NCBI GenBank assembly: GCA_033002965.1 | Contig: JAURVB010012877.1 | Location: 186,001-250,000 of the forward strand | Source: Piper betle | Lineage: Eukaryota; Streptophyta; Magnoliopsida; Piperales; Piperaceae | Direction of reading: 5' to 3' | Length of the DNA: 64,000 nt | Part shown: one piece after another, positions 48,088 to 58,715 of the stretch | Numbering within the stretch: position 1 is the stretch's first letter | How the letters are laid out: each line of letters opens with the position of its first letter | Notes under the pieces: model-generated | Database searches by the model: none | What the model saw: the letters and a program-made list of their open reading frames with translations, nothing else | Told to the model about the DNA's origin: nothing | Made by a program: the position numbers and the translations under genes

Positions 48088-48805
48088 ATGCTTGAGCACA
48101 GGTAGCTTGCTTGTACTCAAGTTTTATCTTAGCCGTTGGATTAGCATCCAATGGCCAAGATAAAAAAAAACCCTAATCTTGAGAGGGGGTGGCCGCTGGC
48201 GCCGCCGCAGCAGCAACGGCGGAGGGGGCAGGAAGGGTGCCCGGCCACGACGACGGCCGGGGGGCGGCAGCAACAGGGGACGGGGTTGGTCTGGGGGCGG
48301 CGGCAAGGTGGTCACGGGTCGCCACGCAGGGGGTGCGGCGCAGCGGGGTGGCAGGCGGGGGGGGCGCGGCTGGGTGCCCGTTGCCGTAGTGGGGAGGGGC
48401 GGGGTAGGCACCGCCGCGACCGACCCCAGCTTCGAGAGGGCGTGGCAACGGGGCAATGGCCCGACGAGGTGGGTGTGGTGTCGCCCGGCGACGGGCTGGC
48501 AGGGGAAGAGGTGGGGTGGCTAGATCCGCTGCCCCGTCGCTGCCGGTGGTGGGGGGGCGGGAGAGGAGGGGAGGGGGTCGCCTCGAGGAGGGGGTTGCGT
48601 CGCCGCCCCGTCGGCCGGGGGCGGCGACGGGCGGGGCAAGGGGAGTGGCATCGTGTCGGCCGAGGTGGCGGCAACGCGTCGGCCGGGGGCGGCGGCGGCA
48701 ACGCCGCCCCATATATATATATATATTTCATCCAACCGTTGGATTGAATCCAACGGTTGGATGGCTCAAGCACAGGCAACTTGCCTGTGCTTGAGCATAG
48801 TAAAC
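48088..48805. mobile_element. Hairpin-ended TIR element 1 with GC-rich payload
   Basis: The left end (48,088-48,161) and the right end (48,729-48,803) are inverted copies: TATGCTTGAGCACAGG at the left equals the complement of CCTGTGCTTGAGCATA at the right. Each end consists of two adjacent palindromes, an outer one based on CTTGAGCACAGG and an inner one based on CCGTTGGAT...ATCCAACGG. The interior (48,175-48,710) is extremely G-rich on plus with GGCGGC/GGGG words; long open frames in all phases follow from composition. TA microsatellites lie at 48,713-48,726 and 48,815-48,841. No transposase is encoded. Confidence 0.65.
48729..48796. repeat. Two abutting perfect hairpins
   Basis: Hairpin A: arms 48,729-48,744 and 48,748-48,763, 16 bp each, perfect, loop of 3 (CATCCAACCGTTGGAT and its complement). 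Hairpin B: arms 48,764-48,779 and 48,781-48,796, 16 bp each, perfect, loop of one base (GCTCAAGCACAGGCAA and its complement). They touch without a gap. At the left end of the element the corresponding palindromes are imperfect (48,090-48,120 and 48,126-48,161, the latter 14 of 16 pairs). Confidence 0.95.
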
Positions 48806-48815
48806 CTGTCCTCTT

Positions 48816-48841
<26 letters not shown>

Positions 48842-48846
<5 letters not shown>

Positions 48847-49140
48847 GGTTGCCTGAGCCATGCCAGATCCAACCATTGGTCGTAAAAAAAACTTTCCGTT
48901 TGCTGGCCGCCAACAACGAGATCTAGCCAAGTGCACCTTGATTTAGCTGCACTTGGCCGGATCTTGTCACCAGAGATCAAAACGACTGCTGGACATAATA
49001 TAAAGTAAGCTGGGGGCAGCCAGATTTGGCCCCCAATAGCTGGGAACGGCTGCCGGGGGATAGCTGTTGTTTTTTATTTTGTTAATATATTTGATCTGGT
49101 TGTCCTTATAGAAAAAAATGGGCTTAGGATATATATATAG
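48842..49140. repeat. Palindrome-rich segment between TA tracts
   Basis: About 300 bp between two TA microsatellites. It contains an inverted repeat with arms 48,919-48,935 and 48,948-48,964 (15 of 17 pairs, core GCCAAGTGCA) and a second with arms 49,011-49,017 and 49,029-49,035 (TGGGGGC, perfect). CAGATC near both ends (48,865-48,870 and, on the opposite strand, near 49,093) could be the remains of terminal repeats. It may be a third member of the hairpin-ended family, but the ends are not defined. Confidence 0.4.
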
Positions 49141-50139
49141 GGCAGCGCTACAGTGCTATTTTGGCAGTGCCAATGCGCTACCTATTGTGGACCGTTGGAT
49201 CTAATCCAACGGTCCACAATCAACCTTCACTATCCTCCCCTCTCCCCCCCCCCACTTTCAGCCTCCCGTCGCCGCCCCCGCCGGCCTGCCGTCGGCCCCG
49301 CCCGCCGCCGCCCCATGCCCCCGTCCTGCCGGCTGCCCCTGCCCCCACCCTTGCCCCCGCCCAACCGGTGCCCCTACCCCTGCCGGCCTCCCTGCCCCGC
49401 CCTTGCCCTCGCCCCTGCTTGCCGCCCCCAGTCCCCGCCCCTGCTTGCCGCCCCGCAGCCCCCGCCTCCGCCCCACGGCCGCCCCTGTCCCCGCCCTGCC
49501 GCTCTGCCTGCCCCAGCCGGCCTCCCTGCCCCTGCCCCCGCCCCCGTCGGCCGCCGCGGCCTCCACCCCAGCCCCCCGCCCTCGCTCATAGCCATCGCGC
49601 CCCCCCCCTCCCACGGGTGGCCGCGGGCGAGGTCACCGGTGGTGGGGTGGCGCAACAGGAGAGAGCGGGGGGAACAGGGGAGGGTAAAATCGTAATAAAA
49701 ACTTTACTCGGTCCTTGACTCGAATTAATATTACGAAATAAATTTAAAAAATAAAATTTTTTATAATAAATACTTGATTCGATCTCGCACGAGATCGAGT
49801 CAATATTATGAAATAAATTAAAAAAATAAATTTTTTATAATAAATACTTGATTCAATCGCACACAAGATCGAGTCAATATTACGAAATAAATTTAAAAAA
49901 ATAAAATAATTTTGTAATAAAAACTTTATTTGGTCCCACATAAGACTGGCGCCGAATATTTCCTAGCAGGCCCATCCAGCCCCGAGGCAGCGACATTGTT
50001 GGCCAACGGGCTACCGGCGGCAAGGTCACTGGCAGTGGGTGGCGCGCCTAAACAAATGAGGAAATAAATTTTGACTTGCTCCTCACTCGAGTGAATATTA
50101 TTACGAAATAAAATTTAAAAAATAAAATAAAATAATTTT

Positions 50140-50252
50140 GTAATAAAAACTTGACTAGCTCTAGACTCGAGTAAATATTATAATTTTTTAATTTTTTTAA
50201 AATTTATTTCGTAATATTGAATCGGCTCAGGAGCGAGTCAAGTTTTTATTAC
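50140..50252. repeat. Central inverted repeat of the fold-back
   Basis: Arms 50,140-50,180 and 50,212-50,252 are complementary at roughly four of five positions, with a 31-bp AT-rich centre. Each arm carries GTAATAAAAACTTGACT and AATATTA in mirrored order. It marks the turning point of the array inside element 2. Confidence 0.8.
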
Positions 50253-51090
50253 GGAATTATTTTTAAATTTTTTAAATTTTATTTCATAATATTGACTCGA
50301 ATAGGGAGCAAGTTAAATTTTTATTACAAAATTATTTTATTTTATTATTTAAAATTAATTTCTTAATATTGACTCGAGTCGAGAGCGGGTGTTTTTTAAA
50401 TTTATTTTGTAATCAAAACTTGACTCGGTCCCGAGCGAGATCGAGTCAATTTTTTATTATAAAACAAATTTATTACAATATAAATTTAAAAAATAAATAA
50501 TATCGTAATAAAAATTTGACTCAGTCGAACTCGAGTCAATACTAAGAAATTATTTCTGTAATAAATTATTTTAACTCGAGTCGGGATCGAATAAAGTTTT
50601 TATTATGAAATTCGGAGCTACCATAGTCGTTCTACATCACTGCTTTGATAATCGCCATCATTGCGCTGACGCCCTTGAATATTCGGAGTTATCATAGTCG
50701 AGATCGAGTCAAGTTTTTATTACGAATTTTTTTATGAAAATATATTTCATACTATTTACTCGAATAGGCAACGAGCAACGGCTGGGGCTGGGGCATGGAG
50801 TGGCAGGGGAAGCGGGCAGGGCAGGGGAGGTGGGTAGAGATCGAGTGAAGTTTTTATTATGAAATTATTTTATTTTTAAAAAAATTATTTCATACTATTG
50901 ACTTGAGTTGAGATCAAGTTAAGTTTTTATTATAAAATTATTTTATTTTTTGTAAAAAAATTATTTCATACTATTGACTCGAGTCGAGATCGAGTTAAAT
51001 TTTTATTATAAAAATATTTTATTATTTTTTAAAAAATATATTTCATACTATTGACTCGAGTCGAGATCGAGTCAAATTTATATTACGAAA
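50253..51090 (+). repeat. CTCGAGTC-bearing AT-rich tandem array
   Basis: Diverged units of roughly 80-100 bp, each with the order AAGTTTTTATTA(C/T)(G/A)AA, an A/T run, ATTTCATA(C)TATTGACTCGAGT and CGAGATCGAGTCAA. Clear units begin near 50,240, 50,310, 50,840, 50,920, 50,995 and 51,060. About 50,620-50,700 and 50,780-50,830 are unrelated interruptions. Before 50,180 the same units are inverted. Confidence 0.7.
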
Positions 51091-51690
51091 TTGCCATCTC
51101 CCGGTTTTATCCTCTGTTTCTTCCCTCCTCCCGCCGCGCGACCGCCGGCGACCTCACCATGGGCCGGCGGGTAGATGCCTTGACATGGCCGGGCGGGGGC
51201 GGGGGAGCCGTAGCACCGAGTGAGGCCAGGAGGTGGAGGCCGCGGTGCGGCCAGGGTGGTGGGGGCAGCGGGCACGGCGGCTGGGGCGAGGCAGGGGCAG
51301 GGGCGGCGGCTGGGGCGGGGCGGTGGCAGGGGCGGTGGCGGGGGCCGGGGGCAGGGGTGGTGGCTGGGGCCGGGGCAGAGGCGGTGGCTGGGGCCGGGGG
51401 CAGGGGCGGTGGCTGGGGCCGGGGGCAGGGGGTGGCAGGGGAGGCGCGGGGGCCGAGGCAGGGGGTGGGCTAGGCGGCAGGGGGCGGCCGGCGGGCGGGC
51501 GCCAGGGGGCGGCCGGCGGGCGGGCGCCAGGGGCGGCCGGCGGGCGGGCGCCGGGGCGGTCCGAAAGCAGGGGCGGGGCGGTGTTTTTGGCTGATCGATG
51601 CAGGCCGTTGGATCGAAATCCAACGGCCTGGATACGATACGCTGCATATATACTGCCAATTAAGGCAGCATATAGTAGTATTTTCGTGTA

Positions 51691-54600
51691 TATATATATA
51701 TATATATATATAGGGCCTAATAAGGAAATTAAATTTGAGTTTTACATCATATAATCTCAACTATAAATAAAAAGTCGTCACGCTTGAAACGTGCAGGTCA
51801 TCACTTGTAAACTCTGAAAATAGAGAGTGGTAACAATTGAGACAAAGCCTAACACAATGCAGCATCTCCTGCATCCGACATACCAAGATTACAAAATCGA
51901 GAAGGGGAGGTGCAAAAGATTCAAGAGGCTAATTTCTCTATATCTGCCTGTAATGAAGAAACTAGATATAATTCATGCATATGAAACAAATCAATCTAAC
52001 TGCAATGATGATATATTGCAATAAGTTTTTCAAGGAAAACTACAAATTCAACAGCGGATGAGCAAACTCCAACGTGCCATGCAAGGGTTCTTTTTACAAA
52101 TTTCATCAGCATATGCAGCAGCAATTGCGATCTAGTCAGCTCGTGAAACAACAATTCACATGGCAGATTCGGAGCACAATCTATTTGAAGCAAATTCAAC
52201 CACCCGGTTGTTAAAACAAATATAATGACATAGACATGCATAATAATATAATTGATAAAAACATACGTGAAATGCTTCATGAGGATTGAACTTGTGATTG
52301 CAAGATCAAAGGCAAAATTAAATTTATTCAAGCAATTGACTTACTACCCTACCACCAGGTTGTAATTAATTAGCATGTCACGCTTTATAAAATTACAGGG
52401 TATATAAAGATACCATTTAGGATCCCCCTTCCATCTTAACTCCACATTTATTCACCACATTAGAACACATTAAAATAGAGTTTCCTAGAGTAGTACTAGA
52501 TGTCTCTTTACTTGATATTCATTCATCTTATAGGAAGATATAAGCTTTAAGAATTACCACACCACGTTGACGCATCTTATCAGTTATTAAATAATTGTGC
52601 ATTTGTGATAAATAACAAATAATGCACATTTATCAAACTGGTAAACAAACAACTATGCACACGCATCAAACTGTTACTATTACAATGCACATGCATCAAA
52701 CCAACATAAAAGACCAATATGCATGCATCAAACAATGGAATTCCAATTCATTTAGAATAATAATTTCAACGAGGAATCAATCCTATATTCTGAATAACAA
52801 TAGTCAAACATATTTAAAAATGATTCTACTTAATTATATCTAGTTGACACCAATGCTTCCTTGATATATCTCAAATATAGTGATATTTTCCTTTAATGTG
52901 TTTGATTTTGTAATATAAAATTCCTTATAGCAACCACTTCAGTAGTCATAAAGACTACAATATTATAACCACCTTCATCTATGAAGAATTGAGCAATATA
53001 CCCCTGTTTTTCATTTTCTGAAGAAATTACTTCTAATTATAAAAGAAACCAAAAATATTTCTTAGTATCAACATAAACTGGGTCATTTAAGTTACTAAGT
53101 CCAATCCAAAATTTTTATTTTGGTAAACAAGGAATATACTAATCTTCAATTGTCATGTATCTATTTTAACACTTACCCAAGATTTTTTGAATCATCTCAA
53201 AATATAATTGCAAAGGTAAACTTTAACGAGTTGATCAAGTACTCTTAAGATATACATAAGACTATCATTTACTGAAGTAGATTTATCCAATATTCTCTCC
53301 CACTATTTTAGTATAGTCACAATGATTCTTCGATACTTTAAGTGGATCAAAACTTATGATATTTGTTTCAAACCATAAATGAATTTGTTTATTCATAAAA
53401 AAAACTTCAAGTTCATATCCTCCCTAAACAAATCCATCTACTAGATCAACCTCTTTATCGAGGTACCCACTAAATATCTCCTACTCACACATGTTGACTC
53501 ATCATGAGTGGACATCTAAAGGTAAACTCCCACTCACCCGTGATGACTCATCATGGGTATACATCCAAAGGTAAATTCCTGCCTTTTACTTAATCATACA
53601 TGTGATATGAGATAGTTTATGTTTTCTATATTAAGGCTCGATAGTGTGAAAGATAGAACTTTGGCTAGTAGATATTCTTTATCCCTCAAAAGTTTAATGT
53701 ATTATATCTATGGCTCATTGTGTAAAAGAATCTACCATACCTCTTTCATGACTTAATTTATGTCCCAAAAATATTTTAAATCCAATTATGGGAAATGTCC
53801 TTCATTCCATTGAACACGGGCTTAGTAAGCATTGAATTATTCCTTAGGATAATTATAATTGTTTTACACAACCAAATTAAATTTTCATGCCGTTTATGAA
53901 AAGAGAGTGGAATGTTAAGAGGAGAAAATCGTTTTTCAATGTTTATAATTTTATATGAATATGGCTTATTGATATATATGCAATATAGTCCTGCAAGTGT
54001 ACTTCTTGCATATTTTAGGGTAGTGGTTAAATATTTAGATGAGCAACTATTTGAAGATGACTTTTCATCTACATTGTGATGAACCTTAATTTCCAACAAA
54101 GCTCCCACTATCAAAATGTTCTTATCTATTTTAATTTATTCACCTTCTCTTATTAAGTAATAAACTAGTATGTTATTTTTACTGATCATTTAATCCATAA
54201 GATCATATAATAAAATTCCAACAAAGATAAAATCTATGTAATAAACTTCCAAGCATGCTAATCTCCAAAAATCTGATAGTTTTCGATACATTATTACAGG
54301 TTTAATCTTACCCCACCTAATTCATCAACTGATGCATGTTGTTATGTGACAATAGGAATTCATGAGCTTTCATGGCCTTCATACTCGAAGAATTAGCTCA
54401 ATAAGTTAGGCTTTCCCAAAACTTATAGAAATAATGTTTAATTATAATTGTCAACTGCACACATCAAATCATATCCCCATCACATATGCAGAACCCATAT
54501 GTTACAACAAGGTTTCAAGTGACGTGGTGACTTTAATTTTAGCTAGTCGAGATGATCTCAAACTATGTCTCAATATGTACACCAACCTCAAGGAAAATAA

Positions 54601-54799
54601 ATGAGAATGAACATGTTTACAAATGTCTGATAAAATCTATGTTTTATGGACACTGATCTATCTCCAGTGTTACATACAATTCCAAGCATTCCTAAGTCCC
54701 AATGCACATTTTACTCAATGTTTTACATAATCAAAATGGTTTATAATTCTATCATATGCGTCCCCTTGGTTACTCTGTCTCCTTGGTTACTCCAATTCA
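51691..54799. other. AT-rich intergenic region
   Basis: No gene is supported. 51,840-52,340 is less AT-rich and has a 111-residue minus frame with no domain. 53,450-53,580 has two similar units (CTCACACATGTTGACTCATCATGAGTGG and its relative at 53,528). On minus, GATAGTGGGAGCTTTGTTGGAA at about 54,110-54,090 looks like a polypurine tract followed by an LTR start, suggesting a decayed Copia-type LTR, but no partner was found. The part adjoining 54,800 may contain more of the CACTA remnant. Confidence 0.3.
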
Positions 54800-55600
54800 G
54801 CATCTTTGAAGTGGATCCTATAATTTTTTTATGAATATAAAATTTAATTATACTAACCTTAGTATTCTTACTATAAAAGCCTCACATATTGAACCTTTTG
54901 GATACACTTTATTTAATATTATATTTTTAAATATTGAATAAATTTTTTAAAAGGATACATCCATATACAATGAGGTGGCTTAAATCACGAAAAGCGCATA
55001 CATAAGTGTTTTCAAGAACACATGACAATCGTGGCTTCTAAATCAAAAGATATTTTTATCTTCATCGACACAATTTAAAATATTCGAAGCATATTCATCA
55101 AGTAATTTTAATGTCCTAATCCATCAACAAACTATACCTACATCCTGGTGGTTAATGGAGTAAGTGGCTTTACACTTCAACAAGCGATTCCCATTGTCTA
55201 TTGACTCCAATTCAGGCTGATTACAGTATATTGCAATGTCTTTAGGATCTTGAGCATCATCTTTATTCTTTTCTTCTATTTGCACCCATCAATATATAGA
55301 ATAAGTTATCACACAAATTTTATCCACATTCATTACTTCGATATTATGTCCCACTAACAAAGAGCTCTAATAGGACAATTCCCAAAAAATTCATCTACTC
55401 TGCCAATTGTGAGAATCTCCAAAATGTGGAAGTCTCTAGTAATTTTTCATATATGACCCATATTGAACATCTGGCAAGGAATCAACTCTTGATTTGATTT
55501 GCTCACTTGTTAATATTGGTGACGACCCCTCATTTTCAACTCCATTCTTGATGAACTGGTGTCTTTGCTATATGAATGAGTGATAAGGAAAGAATTCCTT
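54800..55600 (-). pseudogene. CACTA (En/Spm) TNP2-type transposase remnant
   Basis: Read on minus, a series of frames follows the C-terminal part of plant CACTA transposases (TNP2/DUF4218 type): KDIAIYCNQPELESIDNG, then CKATYSINHQ, WIRTLKLLDEYASNILNCVDED, DLEATIVMC (the SHDCHV region), CIWMYPFKKFIQYLK (the conserved RWMYPFERYL motif), and KVYPKGSICEAF (PEGSIAEGY motif). Stops and frame changes fall between these blocks, so it is dead. The order and spacing of five blocks make chance unlikely. The element ends (CACTA...TAGTG) were not located; a CACTACAAAAA word at 47,463 is the nearest candidate but is far away. Confidence 0.7.
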
Positions 55601-55667
55601 AAGCTAGAAAATCATTAATTGTCTGTAATAAAGCTGCACTAATTTAAAAATTATGTCTTAGTAAAAT

Positions 55668-58528
55668 TGTAAAACCCATGACTCGAGTCAAAGTTTTACA
55701 TTAGAGAACTAGTTGGTTCAACCATTGGTTCGAGTCGAGTCAGTTTCATGAACCGCGTGATGAGTCAAGGCCAACAGTGAGTTATGAACGATGATGGTCA
55801 AGTGTACTTGAGAATTTGATGATAACGGTAGAAAGATGATGAGAAATGAGTTATCAGAGTATGATAGTATGCAATACTTTTTTATATATTTGATTGTACA
55901 ATTATTTTTAGGCTGAATAATGCATTAGGACACGTTATAGAGCAGTTTGAGTGGGTTATTAGTTATAGGACATGTCATTGTGATGTTATGGTGTGCATTA
56001 TATTTTATAGGATTTCCCCCTATTTTCTAGATTTTTTTAAAAGATTTATTACGAGGTAGTTATTATTTTTGACTCGAGTCGGAGTTGAGTCAACTTTTAT
56101 TCACAAAATTACCACCGAACACCCCGACCTTTTCTTTCCCCCAAAACCCACATCGCCACCATCTCCACCCTGTACTTGCCGTCGACGCCGCCTTCAATCG
56201 TCCCACCGCCTCCGATCGATGCTTCCAAGCCCCGTCGTGCCGTTGCCGTGCCACCCCGAGCACCCCCTAGGCTCCACCAGACCTCCATGATGCCAAGTAG
56301 CTGCACCCTAGCACCTCCTGTCCCGACGCCGATCCACCGCCACCGTGCCATCGACACCACGCCTTGAACCCCTGAGCATTTCCCCCACACCCAATGCCTC
56401 CGCCAAGTCCGGCCGAGGGCCAATCAGATGACTAAGCAACCTCGACTGACTCATTGCTGCCGCTAGCGGTCATCGCTACCATCACCGACCTCACCACCAC
56501 CACCATTGGGTCAAGCACGCTGAGCTGAGTGCCGACCTATAGCCCCAATTGCATCGCTAGAAAAGTAGCCAGAAAACCGCCAAAATCTGGAAACTGCCAG
56601 AAAATTGCCAAAAAACCGGATTCGATGAAATTAGCTGGATCTTCCGCCGAATTCATCCAGTCCAACCCGATCAAACTTCGAATGCTGTCGGGTGCTGAAT
56701 TCAAGTCTCGAGCTACGTGACAAAACCCTAGCCGTTGCTAATTGCCGATGACCCGAGGTATAATTAACTCCGATTTTATTACTTAAAGGTGATAATTATT
56801 AGCACATCATGGTAGGGTTGATGAATTGAATTGTTAGATATTTTTATTGTAAATAAAAATACATTAAGAATTGCCTGATTGAAGTTTATTAAAACGAATT
56901 CTAAGGAACTAATTAGGTAAACTAAGTAATTATTGTAATTTAATGCAACGTAGCGTAGGAAGACTTTTGTGTGATTGATGTATGATGTGGTGTGTATATG
57001 CTATAGGATGTTTGATGTATAATTGAGTTAGCAGGCATTAGCTTTTAGTTAGATGTATAGGTACTGAGTATGAGCTCGCCGCCTAGGAGTGTGGACACAA
57101 TCAGAGCTTCTACTAAGCCTGTTTAGGTCTCTCTCTCTCGATTTATTGTCTCATTATATCATTATTTGTTTTAACAAGTAAGCAGACGTGTCGAGTGGTA
57201 GATTTATTGTATCCCACTCCACACGGGTCATTTAGCCTATTGTATTTCTAGATTAGTAACCCTCTAGGATGAGATCCCTCAAGTTTGTTTTCGAAACTCA
57301 GATCCAGCTCACGATGCCTTTGGGTCTATTATATTGAAATCCCTAGCCATGCCTATGTATATGCAGTTTTTTTCACATTTTCAGTGAGATGTGAGACAAG
57401 GGAAATTGATGACCACATCTTGAGATAGGGCGTGTGTTTATCAAAGCGAGGCTATAGAATTGGTGAGCATTCGTTCCATTTCCGAGGGATCTTGATAACT
57501 CCACCTTTGAGTTCCTAAAACCCGCAGAAGTGTGGAGGGTTATGGGTACTGCCATGCAACGCATGTCTAGACTTGTGGTTTTAAAGGGTATTGAATGGGT
57601 ATGCCTGAGAGTACTCGGTCTTTGTACTTAGGGCTAGGAGTAATACAGAGGTTGTAGAGGGTTGAGAGGAAAGAAAATGATTTTCCCGCGCAAGGGATAG
57701 GTTAAAGTGGTCAATGAATGAGAATGAGATAGAAATGGATACTATTGCACGAGGTCGACGACTCCCTGTTATTGCCCTTATGAGAGTTCTATGAGGAAGA
57801 GTATGATGTTTTTATTTAATAGGAGTGTCAACTCTCCCGTGTCAGTTTGTTATTAGCTATTTCTGGGCCGGTAACATTCGTTATTGTTATGCTCTTCATT
57901 ATATATGTAGGTGAGAACCACGAGGAACGAGCACTGTCAGGACTGCGGAGGAGCATCACTGAAATCATGAACACATGTACCTGTCGAGTGTAATTGGTGA
58001 GAATGGTGTGTGTTGAATTGTGTAGATGATAAAAATTTAAATGATGTTGTGTGAATTGCTATAAATATTATGCATGTGAATGAAAATAGAAAGTAAAAAA
58101 TGAACAGGGCGAGGTACGAAGTTTAGACTCGGCTCCTATGGTGAGGAAAACTAGAACGTGAAGAAAATAATGTGTTTGGACTGCATTTGTGAATTTTTAT
58201 TGTTATAAATATATATTGCTTGTCATTGATAGGGTGACCCCTATTACACTTTTAGGGCAGACTCTGTCCGTTTTGTTTTAAAAATAGATATTTCTTTTGA
58301 ACTTAAACGTTTTTGGTTTGTTTGTATGCTTGTCTGCATATCATAGCATGCGTGTAGGACAACGTTAGAACCCAAACATCTCATCCATGCTTTGCATGTT
58401 ACATCACCATCTTGAGATGTCAAGGATAGATCTAGGTCGGTTTAACTGACCATGTAGATTAGCGAACGGTTCAGCCGTCGGTAACATTTTTGGGTTGGTT
58501 CACAAGTGATCTGAAACAAGGTGTTACA
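55668..58528 (+). mobile_element. 5' LTR of a Ty3/gypsy chromovirus
   Basis: 2.86 kb, starting TGTAAAACCCATGACTCGAG and ending AAGGTGTTACA; the termini TGTAA/TTACA are inverted. The bases at 63,972 (TGTGAAACCCGTGACTCGAG) repeat its start, which fixes the LTR boundary. Inside: the AT-rich U3-like part with GACTCGAGTC (to 56,100), a C-rich leader (56,110-56,530), and the conserved block 57,050-57,500 shared with the solo LTR at 3.6 kb. Pro/Ser-rich frames in the leader are not genes. The immediate 5' flank is AAAAT; its partner lies outside the window. Confidence 0.85.
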
Positions 58529-58532
58529 GATG

Positions 58533-58546
58533 TGGTATCAGTGCTA
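58533..58546 (+). promoter_or_regulatory. Primer-binding site
   Basis: TGGTATCAGTGC begins four bases after the LTR end and matches the complement of the initiator-Met tRNA 3' end (TGGTATCAGAGC) with one change. It is the usual primer of plant Ty3 chromoviruses. Confidence 0.8.
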
Positions 58547-58715
58547 ACTCTTGGTTGATTAAGATGGAAGATGCATTATAGGATACATGTGTGCGAAAGC
58601 TGCTCTGAGCTATGCCGACAAGTATTTTTCTATCTTAATATTTTTGGTTTGCAGATTTTCTTACCAAACAGTGGTGTGACAAGGTGATCATATTAGAATA
58701 GGGAATACTAGTAGG

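Larger units (their letters stand above)
49141..51690. mobile_element. Hairpin-ended fold-back element 2, about 2.5 kb
   Basis: Left end: a small palindrome TTGGCA-G-TGCCAA (49,161-49,173), then a perfect 17-bp-arm hairpin (49,184-49,200 and 49,204-49,220) with core CCGTTGGAT. Right end: a perfect 13-bp-arm hairpin (51,601-51,613 and 51,618-51,630) with the same core, then CTGCC..GGCAG (51,653-51,668). So outer and inner palindromes are mirrored, as in element 1. The payload is also inverted: a C-rich arm (49,225-49,610), then AT-rich units with GACTCGAGT/AAATAAA reading one way to about 50,180, the same units reading the other way to 51,090, then a G-rich arm (51,170-51,590). The right arm is about 400 bp longer. 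The AT-rich units match Ty3 LTR segments at 0.57-1.04 and 56.03-56.12 kb. A (TA) tract follows at 51,690. No transposase or credible protein is present. Confidence 0.7.

Noticed and set aside
48150..48860. Long Gly/Arg/Pro-rich open frames on both strands
   Set aside because: Frames are open in several phases because of extreme GC composition; the products are low-complexity with no domain, and they cross the element hairpins.
49153..49718. Pro/Ala-rich open frames of about 180 residues
   Set aside because: Composition-driven frames in a C-rich arm of the fold-back, with overlapping frames in other phases and no family match.
51051..51754. Gly/Arg-rich open frames of up to 193 residues
   Set aside because: Mirror of the previous case in the G-rich arm; frames overlap on both strands.
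51996..52331. 111-residue minus frame
   Set aside because: No domain and biased toward hydrophobic residues. It may be a chance frame; no splice or promoter support.
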